DNA of 64,000 bases from contig NZ_JAFBGA010000003.1 in assembly GCF_016909575.1 (NCBI RefSeq), forward strand, positions 434,001-498,000. The letters run 5' to 3'. Below are positions 7,964 through 17,360 of the stretch, in pieces. This stretch comes from Streptomyces sp. HB132. Its GTDB lineage: Bacteria > Actinomycetota > Actinomycetes > Streptomycetales > Streptomycetaceae. The position numbers were made by a program, and so were the translations under genes. The notes under the pieces are model-generated. The model had not been told where the DNA came from, did not search any database, and was given only the letters and a program-made list of their open reading frames with translations. How positions within the stretch are numbered: the stretch's first letter is position 1; each line of letters opens with the position of its first letter.

Positions 7964-8698
7964 ATGACGACCGGGGTGCGGCGCCGGATGGGTGTCGATG
8001 AGCGCAGGGCCCAGTTGATCGCCGTGGCACTGGAGTTGTTCGGCCGCCGCTCGCCCGACGAGGTGTCGATCGACGAGATCGCGGCGGCCGCCGGCATCTC
8101 CCGTCCACTCGTCTACCACTACTTCCCGGGGAAGCGCAGTCTGTACGAAGCCGCGCTGAAGCGGGCCTCCGACGAGCTGTCCTGCCTCTTCCTGGAGGCG
8201 CACGAAGGGCCTCTGGGAGCACGGCTGATCCGGGTCATGCATCGGTTCTTCGACTTCGTCGAGGAACACGGTCAGGGCTTCGCCGCGCTGATGCGGGGCG
8301 GCCCCGCGCGGGGTTCATCCACGGCCGGCGCCCTCGTCGACGGGGTACGGCAGGCGGCGTACGAGCAGATCCTCGCGCATCTCCGCATACCGTCGCCGTC
8401 CGCCCGGCTCGAACTCCTCGTGCGGTCCTGGGTGTCGCTGGCCGAGTCGACGGCGCTGCTCTGGCTCGACGGGAAGCGCGTTCCGCGTGCGGAGCTGGAG
8501 CTGCAGCTGGTGCACGACTTCGCGGCGCTGGCGTCGGTGAGCGCGGCCTACGACCAGGAGGTGGCGGGCGTCATGATGCGGGTCTTCGCGCAGGAGCCGG
8601 CGGACGGCCCGTTCGGCGAGCTGCTCGCCAGGCTCTCGGCGCTGGCACCCGCCACACCGGCCGTTCCGCCGCAGCGACTGCCTCAGTTCTTGCGGTAG
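7964..8698 (+). CDS. TetR-family transcriptional regulator
   Basis: 244 residues. The N-terminal helix-turn-helix reads RRAQLIAVALELFG, then EVSIDEIAAAAGISRPLVYHYF, the classic TetR signature. The remaining ~180 residues form the ligand and dimer domain, which cannot be assigned. Its 3' end overlaps the convergent tautomerase gene by 16 bases. No divergent target lies beside it, so its regulon is not apparent. Confidence 0.92.
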   Translation: MTTGVRRRMGVDERRAQLIAVALELFGRRSPDEVSIDEIAAAAGISRPLVYHYFPGKRSLYEAALKRASDELSCLFLEAHEGPLGARLIRVMHRFFDFVEEHGQGFAALMRGGPARGSSTAGALVDGVRQAAYEQILAHLRIPSPSARLELLVRSWVSLAESTALLWLDGKRVPRAELELQLVHDFAALASVSAAYDQEVAGVMMRVFAQEPADGPFGELLARLSALAPATPAVPPQRLPQFLR

Positions 8699-9033
8699 GA
8701 CGCGTCGAGGTCCCTGATCTCGGCCGAGGCGTGGACGGTGAGGCCGTCGACCGGCTTCAGGTGCCCGGCCAGCAGCTCCAGCACCGCTTCCGTCAGCAGC
8801 GCCTTGGTCTCGGGGGTCCGGCCGGGCAGCATCGCGATCGAGACGTTGACGATGGAGTCGCCCGCCGCGGCGTCGCCGACGACGGAGTCCTCGGTACGGC
8901 GGAACCGGGTCTTGCAGGCGGGGATCTTGGTGGACACGGTCTCGGCGACGAGCGGGTGCAGGGCCAGCGCGAAGCCGCGGCGGTCGAAGCTGTCGTCGAG
9001 CTCGGCGGAGTAGTCGACGGTGATCTGCGGCAT
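8683..9033 (-). CDS. tautomerase / 5-carboxymethyl-2-hydroxymuconate isomerase-like protein
   Basis: Small 116-residue protein of the tautomerase superfamily. The chosen start gives Met-Pro-Gln-Ile, which after Met removal exposes the catalytic N-terminal Pro of this fold. The ATG one codon upstream (9036) is less likely, since AGGAG lies seven bases before 9033 and only four before 9036. Later features such as GRTPETKALLTEAVLELL and VHASAEIRDLD match the CHMI-like subgroup. No aromatic catabolic genes lie next to it, so the substrate is open. Confidence 0.85.
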   Translation of the reverse strand: MPQITVDYSAELDDSFDRRGFALALHPLVAETVSTKIPACKTRFRRTEDSVVGDAAAGDSIVNVSIAMLPGRTPETKALLTEAVLELLAGHLKPVDGLTVHASAEIRDLDASYRKN

Positions 9034-9144
9034 CATTCGCTCCTGATCGCGAGTACGGGTACGCATACGTGCACAGCGTGCACGCACGTGTACAGCCTCA
9101 GCTTCGCGTGATCGCGCGGCCCGCACAAGTGAGCGCGGGGAACT

Positions 9145-9172
9145 CGGCCTCGGGGAACAGCGGTACAGCGGT
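9145..9172 (+). repeat. left 28-bp inverted repeat of the decayed Tn3-like element
   Basis: Begins CGGCCTCGGGGAACAGCGG. Its exact reverse complement is at 9940-9967. Inward it runs into imperfect ACAGCGGT tandem copies (to about 9186). Confidence 0.8.
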
Positions 9173-9187
9173 GCAGCGGTACAGCGC

Positions 9188-9834
9188 CTAACCTCCGAGA
9201 ACCGGGCGCTCTCCGGCGTCACCAGGGTGGCCACCAGGCCCCCGGGCAGCGCCGCGTCCGCCCGGTGCGCGGCCCTGGAGACCGTGGCGTGCAGCCGCTT
9301 CTCCGCGACCGTACGGACCTCCGGCACCTTCCGGGCCAGCACCGACACCCCTGGCAGCAGCACCTGGTGACGGCGCAGCCGGCCCACCGCCTGGTTGAAC
9401 AGCGCCACCAGCCCCTCGGTGTGCGTCCACGCCCGGCGGTGCGGGAACGTACGGAACTTCCGCGCCACTCCGCATCGTCGTACTCGTGGTACTCGTACGC
9501 GTCCCGATCTCCCACGCGTGCTGGTACGCCGTCGGCTTGCGCTCGGTGTACTGCTTCACGCAACTGACGTCCCCGATGTCGAGCTGCTCCCCGAGGTACT
9601 CCACCACCGCCCACGGAACGTCCAGCGGGCCGTCCGGGAGGAACCGGCCGATGTAGCGCACGGTGCACATCTGAAGGGCGAACCCGAGCCGGTTGTGATC
9701 ACCGCGCCGCTTCCGATGAGCTTGCGGTCCTCGTCGTCGAGGAAGAAGAACCGCACCAGCTCCGGCCGGGTCGGCTCCTCGTCGAACTTCCCGTACGAAG
9801 CCGCCTGCTCGTCGGCCAAGAACTCCACTGGCAT
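9188..9834 (-). pseudogene. truncated, frameshifted Tn3-family transposase (N-terminal DUF4158 part)
   Basis: Reading from ATG 9834, three frames join into one Tn3 transposase N-terminus. MPVEFLADEQAASYGKF to DRKLI is followed by a shift near 9695. GDHNRLGFALQMCTVRYIG to AYQHAWEI is followed by a shift near 9515. DAYEYHEYDDAEW is followed by a shift near 9470, and then comes ARKFRTFPHRRAW to ATLVTPESARFSE. Only about 210 of the usual ~1000 residues are present, and the DDE catalytic domain is gone. It cannot encode an active transposase. Confidence 0.85.
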
Positions 9835-9939
9835 GGACCTGAAGCTAACGACGCCCGCAGCCGCTCAACGATCTTCCGCCGAACCCCCGCACCAAGCCGA
9901 CGACTGCGCTAGAAGCCCATGGTCACCGGCTTGGCGTTA

Positions 9940-9967
9940 ACCGCTGTACCGCTGTTCCCCGAGGCCG
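9940..9967 (-). repeat. right 28-bp inverted repeat of the decayed Tn3-like element
   Basis: Exact reverse complement of 9145-9172, lying 29 bases beyond the stop of the SGNH hydrolase gene. Confidence 0.8.
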
Positions 9968-9995
9968 GAACCGGGTGCCCACCCTTCCGGCGAAG

Positions 9996-11159
9996 CTAAG
10001 GCCGACGCGCCCTCGGCCGGAAGGGACCGTCACTCGCGAAGGCGCGGGTGGCGAATCGCTTGCCCATCCGGCGGTATGCGGTGGCCGTGGGGTGCAGGCC
10101 GTCGGCCAGATCGTCCGCCTCGTCCGGGCCGAGCAGCTCGCGGCCGTCGAGATGGTGGAGGTGGGGATCGCGTGCCCGCCGGGCGGCCACGATCCGTTCC
10201 AACTCGGCACGGACCACCGCCAGCGTCAACGCCCCGGCGGCCACCTGGGCCGGGTCACCCAGGGCTGTGATCCTCCCGTCCGGGCCCATCGTCGTCGGGC
10301 CTGGAGTCTCCTCGACCGCAGGACAGCTCACCGGGGACATCAACAGCAGCGGGGTGTCCGGGTGCCCGTCCCGGATGGTGTCCAGAAACCCATGCACCGC
10401 CGGGCCGAACGTCCGCAGCCGGAAGGCGGCCAGACCCACGATGTTGATGCCCACCTTGAGGCTGATCAGGTCGGCGGGCACATCACGGATCGTCCGGGCG
10501 ACATAGGGGTCCAGCAGCGCGTTGCCCGCTTGGCTGAGGTTGATCACCTCCACTCCCCCGAGTGCGGCTGCCACCGTCGGCCAGGTGCCGGTCGGGCCGT
10601 CGGCCTCGATGCAGTGGCTGATGGAGCTGCCGTGGTGCACCCAGCGGCGCCGACCGTCCGGTAGCGGTGGAAGCACTTCACCGTCGGCGCGCAGTGCGAC
10701 CAGTTCCATGGGGGTCTGCTGCGGCAGCCACAGCTCGACGCTCTTCATGCCGGCCGGCAACCCGGTGAACCGCACGGTCCCCGGATCGCCCGGGATCAGC
10801 CGCTGCGCGGCCCCGGGACCCGCCATCCGCAGCACGTTTCCCACCGGTGCCCGGCGCCGCCCGGCAAGAGCGCCGTTCACCAGCAGCTCCAGCATCCCGG
10901 TCGGACGGGGCAGGGGATCGGTGTCGAGCTGCCCTGTGAAGGTGAGCACCTCGAACTCCAGCTCACACGCATCGGTGCGAAACACCAGGCGCACACCCGA
11001 AGGCATCACGGTTACGCCGTAGACCGACGGATCCTGGTACTGCTCCTTGGTCCACGCCGGCAGCCGGCGCGGCATCACCCCCGTCGGCGTGATCTCCAGA
11101 TCCAGCGCACCCCGCAACTCCACCGGTCCGCCCACCAGAGGAAACGCCCGCATCGCCAC
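9996..11159 (-). CDS. SGNH/GDSL-family hydrolase or acyltransferase
   Basis: Serine esterase-type protein of about 387 residues. The N-terminal ~150 residues form a beta-sandwich-like domain, as in SsfX3-type SGNH enzymes. The catalytic domain has the nucleophile block RWVHHGSSISHC (Ser178/179), the block-III-like SLKVGIN, and the C-terminal Asp/His pair in DGLHPTATAY. The start is uncertain. GTG 11159 is preferred because GGAG lies eight bases upstream; GTG 11165 is too close to it and ATG 11153 too far. No signal peptide is seen, so it should act in the cytoplasm. It lies directly beside the Tn3 remnant. Confidence 0.85.
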   Translation of the reverse strand: MAMRAFPLVGGPVELRGALDLEITPTGVMPRRLPAWTKEQYQDPSVYGVTVMPSGVRLVFRTDACELEFEVLTFTGQLDTDPLPRPTGMLELLVNGALAGRRRAPVGNVLRMAGPGAAQRLIPGDPGTVRFTGLPAGMKSVELWLPQQTPMELVALRADGEVLPPLPDGRRRWVHHGSSISHCIEADGPTGTWPTVAAALGGVEVINLSQAGNALLDPYVARTIRDVPADLISLKVGINIVGLAAFRLRTFGPAVHGFLDTIRDGHPDTPLLLMSPVSCPAVEETPGPTTMGPDGRITALGDPAQVAAGALTLAVVRAELERIVAARRARDPHLHHLDGRELLGPDEADDLADGLHPTATAYRRMGKRFATRAFASDGPFRPRARRP

Positions 11160-11274
11160 CGTCACCGCTCCTTCCCGAGGTCAGCCTACGATCGAGATCG
11201 CGCGCCGCGACGGTGCGGTCATCGTTCCCCGACCCTCTGGTCCGGCGGCCGTACGCCGGACGGAGACTGTGGGC

Positions 11275-11823
11275 ATGGAGTTCTTCTGTTACCACCGCGA
11301 CCGGCCCGGCTCCCTCACGTTACGCAACGAGCTCGTGGAAGAGCACTGGTCCTACATGGACCGGTACGCCGAGGAGCTGATCGCCCGCGGCCCGACCTTC
11401 GCCGACGACGGCGAGACACCCACCGGCAGCGTGCACATCGTCGACCTGCCCGATGCCGCCACCGCCCGCACGTTCGCTTTCGACGAGCCCAACTACCAGG
11501 CCGGCGCCTACCGGGACGTACTGCTGCGCCGGTGGCGCAACCTGCTGGGGCGCACCATGTGGGACTTCCCCGGTGACCGGGCCGGTGGCAACCGCTACCT
11601 GGTGCTCGGGCTCAGCTCGGGCCGGCCCGCCGACCTCGCCCTACCGCCCGACCGGGACGAGCTGATCGCGTACGGGCCTCTGCTGTCCGACGACGGCGCC
11701 ACCTGGCTGGGTACGGCGGTGCTGCTCACGGCTTCCGACCCGGACGCGGCGCGCGCCGTCCTGACACAGGACCGGTATGCCGGCATAGAGGTTCATGACT
11801 GGGAGTTCGGCGGGCGCAGGTGA
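11275..11823 (+). CDS. YCII-domain protein, two copies in tandem
   Basis: A 182-residue protein made of two YCII-like alpha-beta halves. The first runs MEFFCYHRDRPGS to DEPNYQAGAYRDV, with His and Asp in the usual places. The second runs RYLVLGLSSGRPADLALPP to DRYAGIEVHDWEF. Both contain the pattern of an acid-rich loop (FADDGETPTGS and LSDDGATWLGT) before a DPDAARA-like helix. YCII proteins are small dimeric enzymes or binding proteins of mostly unknown role; here two subunits appear fused. It diverges from the SGNH hydrolase gene. Confidence 0.85.
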   Translation: MEFFCYHRDRPGSLTLRNELVEEHWSYMDRYAEELIARGPTFADDGETPTGSVHIVDLPDAATARTFAFDEPNYQAGAYRDVLLRRWRNLLGRTMWDFPGDRAGGNRYLVLGLSSGRPADLALPPDRDELIAYGPLLSDDGATWLGTAVLLTASDPDAARAVLTQDRYAGIEVHDWEFGGRR

Positions 11824-11900
11824 TGGACCAAGGGCCGGCGAGAGCTCGCGTCCCCCTGCCGCCGTAGTCCTCACGTAAGCGCCGTCACCGCGCAGAAAGC

Positions 11901-11944
11901 GGCCGGTCCCGGCTCCCGCCCGAGGGCGGGAGCCGGGACCGGCC
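11901..11944. terminator. strong hairpin terminator after the amylase-pullulanase gene
   Basis: Near-continuous inverted repeat with 21-base arms (11901-11921 and 11924-11944), all complementary, closing on a tiny loop. It lies 14 bases beyond the stop of the amylase-pullulanase and also faces the YCII gene. Confidence 0.85.
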
Positions 11945-11958
11945 GGTGGGAGGGGGCG

Positions 11959-14900
11959 TCAGCGCTGGGAGAACACGGCGACCGTGCGCCCCGGCACGGT
12001 GAAGCTGCCCGACTTCCCCTCGTACGAGGATTTCTTGACCGTACTGTCCGCGCCCGCCGCCTGGACCGGGTGGAGTGCGTACGCCTTCCCGGCCAGCTCG
12101 GGGACGTCCTGGCTCTGCGTGCCGGGGGTGGCGTTCATGACGACGACCAGCTTGCCCAGGCGCATCGTGATCACCCCGGGCGTCTCCTCCTTGCCGGAGA
12201 GCGGGAAGGACAGGGTGTCCTGGACCTGCCCGGCGGTGGCGAGGCCGAAGTCCTTCTCGGTGGTGCGGATCGTGAGCAGGTCCTGGTACGCGGTGGACGC
12301 GCCGGTGATCTGCGCACACCCGGGGACGAGTGCGGCGGAGGCCAGCAGCGGCTTCCCGTACGACCACTTGTCCTTGTTGTCGGCGGCGGGCGGCAGTCCC
12401 CGGCCGAAGCCGTTGCCCTTGCGGCAGTCCCAGTGCAGGGCGTTGAACCAGTCACCGCTGTCGTAGGAGTTGCGGTCCAGCGACTTGGAGCGCAGCAGGT
12501 CGGTGCCGGCCTGGGAGAGCGCCGGACCCTGGGAGAGCGCGGCGGTCGCCATCGCCAGTACCTGCATGCGGGCCCGGTCGGCCGTCGTGGTGTCCGCGGG
12601 GAGCTTGAACGCGAGGGCGTCGTAGAGGGTCTCGTTGTCGTGGGCGTCCGCGTAGGCGAGCGCGTCGCCGGGCGCCGCCGCGTATCCGGCGGGGGCCCCG
12701 TTGTAGTCGACGGCCGAGCCCTTGACCGTGCGGCCCTGGGTGTCGGTGAAGGTGTAGTCGGCGAGGTTGCCGGTGAGGCCGACCTTGATCAGGTCCTGGT
12801 AGTGCAGCAGCCGGGCCTTCTGTTCGGCCTCGGTGCCGTTGGCGGCGGAGGTGTTGGGGTCGGTGTAGAGGCCTGAGGCGAAGCCCTGGACGCCGGGGTC
12901 CTCGTCGAAGGGGCCGCCGCCGCGCACGGCGTCGCGGGCCCGGTCGGAGAAGGTGGCGATGCCGGTGCCGGCCATGTTCTTCTGGGTGGCCTGGACGAAG
13001 CGGGCGTCGTCGGCGATCTCGCCGAAGTTCCAGCCCTCGCCGTACAGGATGATCTTACTTCCGTCGACGCCGTCCTTGGCGAGGGTCAGCTCGTCGAGGG
13101 CCTTGCGGACCGCGAGGATGTTGGCCTTGGGGTGGTGCCCCATGAGGTCGAAGCGGAAGCCGTCGACCTTGTACTCCTTGGCCCAGGTGACGACCGAGTC
13201 CACGACGAGCTTGCCCATCATGGTGTTCTCGGTCGCGGTGTTGGCGCAGCAGGTGGAGGTGGCGACGGTGCCGTCCTCCAGGAGCCGCTGGTAGTAGCCG
13301 GGGACGATCTTGTCGAGGACGGACTTGTCGTCCTGGCCGGAGGCGACGGTGTGGTTGTAGACGACGTCCATGACCGTCCGCAGCCCGGCGCCGTTGAGTC
13401 CCTGGACCATCTGCCGGAACTCGGTGGTGCGCTTCGTGCCGTCGGGGTCCGAGGCGTAGGAGCCCTCGGGGACGGTGTAGTGCAGCGGGTCGTAGCCCCA
13501 GTTGAAGCCGTCCTTCGCGGCGGCCTCGGTGACGCAGGCCTGCTGCTCCTCGGAGTCGGGGGCGTGGGCGGACAGGTCGCAGGCCGGCTGCTGCTGGTCG
13601 GCCATCTTCTCGGGGATCGTCCCGATGTCGAAGACGGGCAGCAGGTGCACGTAGCTGGTGCCGGAGTCCGCGAGCTCCTTGAGGTGCTTCATCCCGTCGG
13701 AGCGGGTGTCGGTGAAGGCGAGGTACTCGCCGGGGTGCTTCGACGTGCTGTCCGTGACGGAGAAGTCCCGGACGTGCAGCTCCTGGATCTGGGCGTCCCG
13801 CAGCGGCACGGCGGCGGGCTTCCTCAGCGCCGGCCAGCCGCGCGGCGCGAGCTTCGGGTCGTCCAGGTCGACGGCGAGGCTGCGGGCGGAGTCGGCGGTC
13901 AGCGCGGTGGAGTAGGGGTCGGTCACCTTGTTGGTGACCATCTTCTGGACGGTGGGCGCCCAGACCTGGACGGCGTAGCGGTAGGGCTTGCCGTCCCAGC
14001 TCTTCTTCCCCGTGACCGACCAGACGCCGGTGCGGTCGTCGCGCCGCATCGGGACGGTCCTCCCGTCGAGTTCGAGCGCGACCGTGCGGGCGGTGGGCGC
14101 CCAGACGGAGAGCGTCGGGCTGCCCTTACGGAAGACGGGCCCGAGGGCGGCGGTGCCGGCGGCCTTCCCGTACAGCGCGTCCAGGACGCCCGCGGTCTGT
14201 ACGCCGGTGGCGGCGAGCAGGGCACCGTTGGCGGCACGTTGGGTGGCGATCAGCTGGCCTCGGAGGGACGTAACGACGCGGTCCCGGTCGCGGGTGTCGA
14301 CGGTGAACGCGGGATAGTCCTTGAGGTGCGGGTACTTCGCCTTCTGCGCGACGGTGAGTTCGGTGGCGCCGAGCCGGAGCCACTGCCCCTCGTCGGACAG
14401 CGCTCCGTCGACGACGGAGATGCCACCGTTCTTCGCGTACACGAGCTGCTGGCTGGTGGCGTCGGTGGCCTTGACCTTCCAGACGACGGTGTTCGCGTCG
14501 ATCCACTGGGCCTCGGCCTTGGTGAGGTCGGGCGTGGGCACCCCGCCGGCCTGCGGCAGCAGGTAGCCGGACTTGCCGCCGAGCATCCAGACCTCGTGCC
14601 CGTGCGTGGCGGTGTCGAGGGACTGGTCGCCCGGGAGGTCCTTCTCGTCGCCCTTGTGGAGGATGTAGCTGAGCGAGGTGGCGCCGTCGGTGAGCGGGAC
14701 CTCGAAGGTGACGCCGTAGGCGTCGCTCCTCACGGGCTGCAGGGGCTTCGCCCAGTCCGTGGGGGCGGCGGCACCGGTCCAGGTGTGCAGGCCCCAGCCG
14801 TCGTAGTCGCCGTCGGCGCGGTGGTAGTGCAGTACGGCCTTGGAGGTGTCCTGCGCCGGGGCCTCGGGAGCCTCGGTGGCCTGCGCGTCCTTGCCCTGCT

Positions 14901-17265
14901 CGATCCAGACCTGGCCGGTCCTGGCGAGGTCGACGGTCCGCTCGGCGCCGTCGGCCGTGCCGTTCTTCTCGACGGTGTACGGGACCGAGGAGGCGCCCTC
15001 GTCGAGGTCGATCCAGGCGAAGGCGCCGTAGGCGTCACGGCCGACGAAGTCGGCTGTCTTCCCACCGGACTTCAGCTGCCAGCCCTCGTAGTCGCGGTCC
15101 GCGCGCTTGTAGTGGACGACGGCGTGGTCGCGGTCGACGGCGACGGGCTTCGGGGCGGGCGGTGCCTGGCCGGCGGTCGTGGAGGCGAGGGCGCTCGTGG
15201 TGCGTCCGGCGCGGTCGACGACCACGGCCTTGTAGCGCAGCGCGGTCCCGGCCTTCACCGACGCGTCGATGTGCTGGGTGACCTTGTAGGGGGCGTGGTC
15301 GGCGGAGCCCAGCGTCGTCCACTTCCCGTCGCCGGTCTGCGCGGCGAAGACGACGCGGTTCAGGTCCCCTCCGTCGACGCCGGCGGTGAGCTCGACGGTG
15401 CCGGTGGCTCCGGCCGCCGGGGCCTTCAGGGTGATCGAGGGCTTGGTGGCGGGGGTGCCGAGCGGCTTGTCGGCGCGGAGCACGATGCTGGACAGCGCGG
15501 GCACGGTGACCTTGACGGTCTTGTCGGCAGCGCTGCGCACGGCACCTGAACCGCCGTACAGTGTGCGGAAGTTCATGCCGGCCGACTCGGTGGGGAGCTC
15601 CACCGTCCTCGCCTCGGCACCGTTGTTGGAGGCGACGAGGTATTCGTACGGGCGCTTGGTGTCCGTACGCGAGACGGCGTGGACGGAGCCCTCGGAGTAG
15701 CGCTCGGTCTGGGTGCCGTCGCGCAGGGCCTGGTGCTCCCGGGTGAGCTTCGACAGGGCCGCTATGGATCGGTACAGCGGGTGCTTCGCGTCGTACGCGT
15801 CGGACGCGTGCGTACGGTCGGTGCCGATCTGGTCGTCGTCGAGGTAGTCGGCGGTCTCCGAGCCGAAGAGCGTCTGGCGGGCGTCCTTGTCACCGCCCGC
15901 CCCGGTGTACCCCTGCTCGTCGCCGTAGTAGATCACCGGGTTGCCGCGTCCGAGGAACATCAGTTCGTTGGCGAGCCGGGCGCGGTCCAGGAGCTCGGCG
16001 TCGCCGGCCTCCGGGTTGTCCTGCTTCAGGAAGGTGCCGATCCGGCCCATGTCGTGGTTGCCGAGGAAGGTCACCTGCTCGTAGGCGTTGGCCTTGTCGG
16101 TGGTGTAGCGGTAGTCGTCGGCGTAGACGGAGGCGAGCTTCGAGGCCGGGGCGCCCTGGGAGGCGTACTGCCGGGCGGCTTCCTGGAAGGGGAAGTCGAG
16201 CGTCGCGTCGAGGCGGCCCCGCGTCACGTACGGCGAGGTGATCGCGGTGTCGGAGGAGTAGACCTCGCCGAACATGAAGAAGTCGTCCCGGCCGCGCTTC
16301 GCCGCGTAGTCGTCGAGGACGGTGGCCCACCGGGTCCAGAAGCCGAGGTCGACGTGCTTGACGGTGTCGATGCGGAAGCCGTCGATGTCGAAGTCGCGGA
16401 CCCACTTCTCGTAGATCTTCTCCATGCCGGAGACGACCTCGGGGCGCTCGGTCCACAGGTCGTCGAGGCCGGAGAAGTCGCCGTACTCGGTGGACTCGCC
16501 CGCGTAGGTCGAGTCGCCCCTGTTGTGGTACATCGTGGGGTCGTTGAGCCAGGACGGGACCTTCTCGCCCGTGTTCACCGGGGTGTACGGGAAGGAGTCG
16601 GCGTCCACGTCCGCCATGCCCCGGGCGTCGTCGAAGGGCCGGCCGTCCCGGTCGAGGTACGGGAAGGCGCCCTTGGGCTTGTAGCCGTACTTCTTCTCGG
16701 CGTAGTCGACGGTGTCGGCGGTGTGGTTGGTGATGACGTCGAAGAAGACCTTCATGCCCTTGCCGTGGGCCTTGTCGATCAGCTTCGTGAGGTCGGCGTT
16801 CGTCCCGAAGTGCGGGTCGACCTGGGTGAAGTCGGTGATCCAGTACCCGTGGTAGCCGGCGGAGGCGTTGTCCCCGGTGCCCTGGACGGGCCGGTTCTTG
16901 AAGATCGGCGCGAGCCAGATGGCGGTGGTGCCGAGCCCCTTGATGTAGTCGAGCCGCTGGGTGAGGCCCTTGAGGTCACCGCCCTGGTAGAACCCCTTGT
17001 CCGTCGGGTCGTAACCGGTCTCCGTCCGTGAGCCGGTGAGCCCGCCGCGGTCGTTGGAGGTGTCGCCGTTGGCGAACCTGTCGGGCAGCACGAAGTAGAA
17101 CTGCTCGCGGGTCAGGTCGTGCCGGGCGGGCTCCTTCGCGAGTTTCGCGTCCGAGGGCGGGGCCGGGGGTCTGGGCGCGGCGGAGGCGGTGGCCGCCGGC
17201 ACGACGGGGAGAAGCGCCGCGCACAGTGCGGCTACGGCTCCCCGCCGGAGGGTGGTTCGGGACAC
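11959..17265 (-). CDS. secreted bifunctional alpha-amylase/pullulanase
   Basis: Extracellular starch enzyme of 1768 residues with two complete GH13 catalytic domains. The signal peptide is about 1-29 and is cleaved after ATASA. Domain 1 (about 50-600) is an alpha-amylase: DVITNHT, nucleophile Asp300 in [10 protein letters not shown], acid Glu334 in FGEVYSS, Asp405 in FLGNHD. A beta-sandwich linker follows, then two CBM41/PUD-like modules (near 715-790 and 808-895), both starting V[VL]HY[KH]RAD. A CBM48 ([16 protein letters not shown], near 1055) precedes the pullulanase domain: NWGYDP, DVVYNHT, Asp1373 in [11 protein letters not shown], Glu1410 in YGEGWNFGE, Asp1543 in AHDNE. GTG 17265 is used because GAGGAG lies nine bases upstream and the signal peptide follows. 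It lies downstream of the alpha-amylase gene, with a hairpin between them. Confidence 0.95.
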   Translation of the reverse strand: MSRTTLRRGAVAALCAALLPVVPAATASAAPRPPAPPSDAKLAKEPARHDLTREQFYFVLPDRFANGDTSNDRGGLTGSRTETGYDPTDKGFYQGGDLKGLTQRLDYIKGLGTTAIWLAPIFKNRPVQGTGDNASAGYHGYWITDFTQVDPHFGTNADLTKLIDKAHGKGMKVFFDVITNHTADTVDYAEKKYGYKPKGAFPYLDRDGRPFDDARGMADVDADSFPYTPVNTGEKVPSWLNDPTMYHNRGDSTYAGESTEYGDFSGLDDLWTERPEVVSGMEKIYEKWVRDFDIDGFRIDTVKHVDLGFWTRWATVLDDYAAKRGRDDFFMFGEVYSSDTAITSPYVTRGRLDATLDFPFQEAARQYASQGAPASKLASVYADDYRYTTDKANAYEQVTFLGNHDMGRIGTFLKQDNPEAGDAELLDRARLANELMFLGRGNPVIYYGDEQGYTGAGGDKDARQTLFGSETADYLDDDQIGTDRTHASDAYDAKHPLYRSIAALSKLTREHQALRDGTQTERYSEGSVHAVSRTDTKRPYEYLVASNNGAEARTVELPTESAGMNFRTLYGGSGAVRSAADKTVKVTVPALSSIVLRADKPLGTPATKPSITLKAPAAGATGTVELTAGVDGGDLNRVVFAAQTGDGKWTTLGSADHAPYKVTQHIDASVKAGTALRYKAVVVDRAGRTTSALASTTAGQAPPAPKPVAVDRDHAVVHYKRADRDYEGWQLKSGGKTADFVGRDAYGAFAWIDLDEGASSVPYTVEKNGTADGAERTVDLARTGQVWIEQGKDAQATEAPEAPAQDTSKAVLHYHRADGDYDGWGLHTWTGAAAPTDWAKPLQPVRSDAYGVTFEVPLTDGATSLSYILHKGDEKDLPGDQSLDTATHGHEVWMLGGKSGYLLPQAGGVPTPDLTKAEAQWIDANTVVWKVKATDATSQQLVYAKNGGISVVDGALSDEGQWLRLGATELTVAQKAKYPHLKDYPAFTVDTRDRDRVVTSLRGQLIATQRAANGALLAATGVQTAGVLDALYGKAAGTAALGPVFRKGSPTLSVWAPTARTVALELDGRTVPMRRDDRTGVWSVTGKKSWDGKPYRYAVQVWAPTVQKMVTNKVTDPYSTALTADSARSLAVDLDDPKLAPRGWPALRKPAAVPLRDAQIQELHVRDFSVTDSTSKHPGEYLAFTDTRSDGMKHLKELADSGTSYVHLLPVFDIGTIPEKMADQQQPACDLSAHAPDSEEQQACVTEAAAKDGFNWGYDPLHYTVPEGSYASDPDGTKRTTEFRQMVQGLNGAGLRTVMDVVYNHTVASGQDDKSVLDKIVPGYYQRLLEDGTVATSTCCANTATENTMMGKLVVDSVVTWAKEYKVDGFRFDLMGHHPKANILAVRKALDELTLAKDGVDGSKIILYGEGWNFGEIADDARFVQATQKNMAGTGIATFSDRARDAVRGGGPFDEDPGVQGFASGLYTDPNTSAANGTEAEQKARLLHYQDLIKVGLTGNLADYTFTDTQGRTVKGSAVDYNGAPAGYAAAPGDALAYADAHDNETLYDALAFKLPADTTTADRARMQVLAMATAALSQGPALSQAGTDLLRSKSLDRNSYDSGDWFNALHWDCRKGNGFGRGLPPAADNKDKWSYGKPLLASAALVPGCAQITGASTAYQDLLTIRTTEKDFGLATAGQVQDTLSFPLSGKEETPGVITMRLGKLVVVMNATPGTQSQDVPELAGKAYALHPVQAAGADSTVKKSSYEGKSGSFTVPGRTVAVFSQR

Positions 17266-17311
17266 GGGCGGGTACTCCTCGGCTTTCGGGGTTCTGGCGA
17301 TGTGGAGCGGT

Positions 17312-17349
17312 GCGGGCCGGGGACGCTCACCCTCGCGTCCCCGGCCCGC
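17312..17349 (-). terminator. hairpin between the two starch-enzyme genes
   Basis: Perfect 15-bp inverted repeat GCGGGCCGGGGACGC (17312-17326) and its complement (17335-17349), with an 8-base loop, 11 bases after the alpha-amylase stop. It should end or strongly reduce read-through into the pullulanase gene. Confidence 0.8.
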
Positions 17350-17360
17350 GACGAGTGGGG

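Larger units (their letters stand above)
9145..9967 (-). mobile_element. decayed Tn3-family element, about 0.82 kb
   Basis: Two perfect 28-bp inverted repeats, each containing GGGGAACAGCGGTACAGCGG, flank a frameshifted N-terminal fragment of a Tn3-family transposase. No resolvase, passenger gene or catalytic transposase domain remains. The bases just outside the repeats are GAACT (9140-9144) and GAACC (9968-9972), alike in four of five, which could be a worn 5-bp target duplication. The element is non-autonomous. Confidence 0.65.

Noticed and set aside
13132-17031. Very long plus-strand open frames (805 and 450 codons) opposite the amylase-pullulanase gene
   Set aside because: They have no recognisable domain, are Val/Gly/Asp-rich as expected from antisense of a GC-rich gene, and the opposite strand encodes a complete enzyme.
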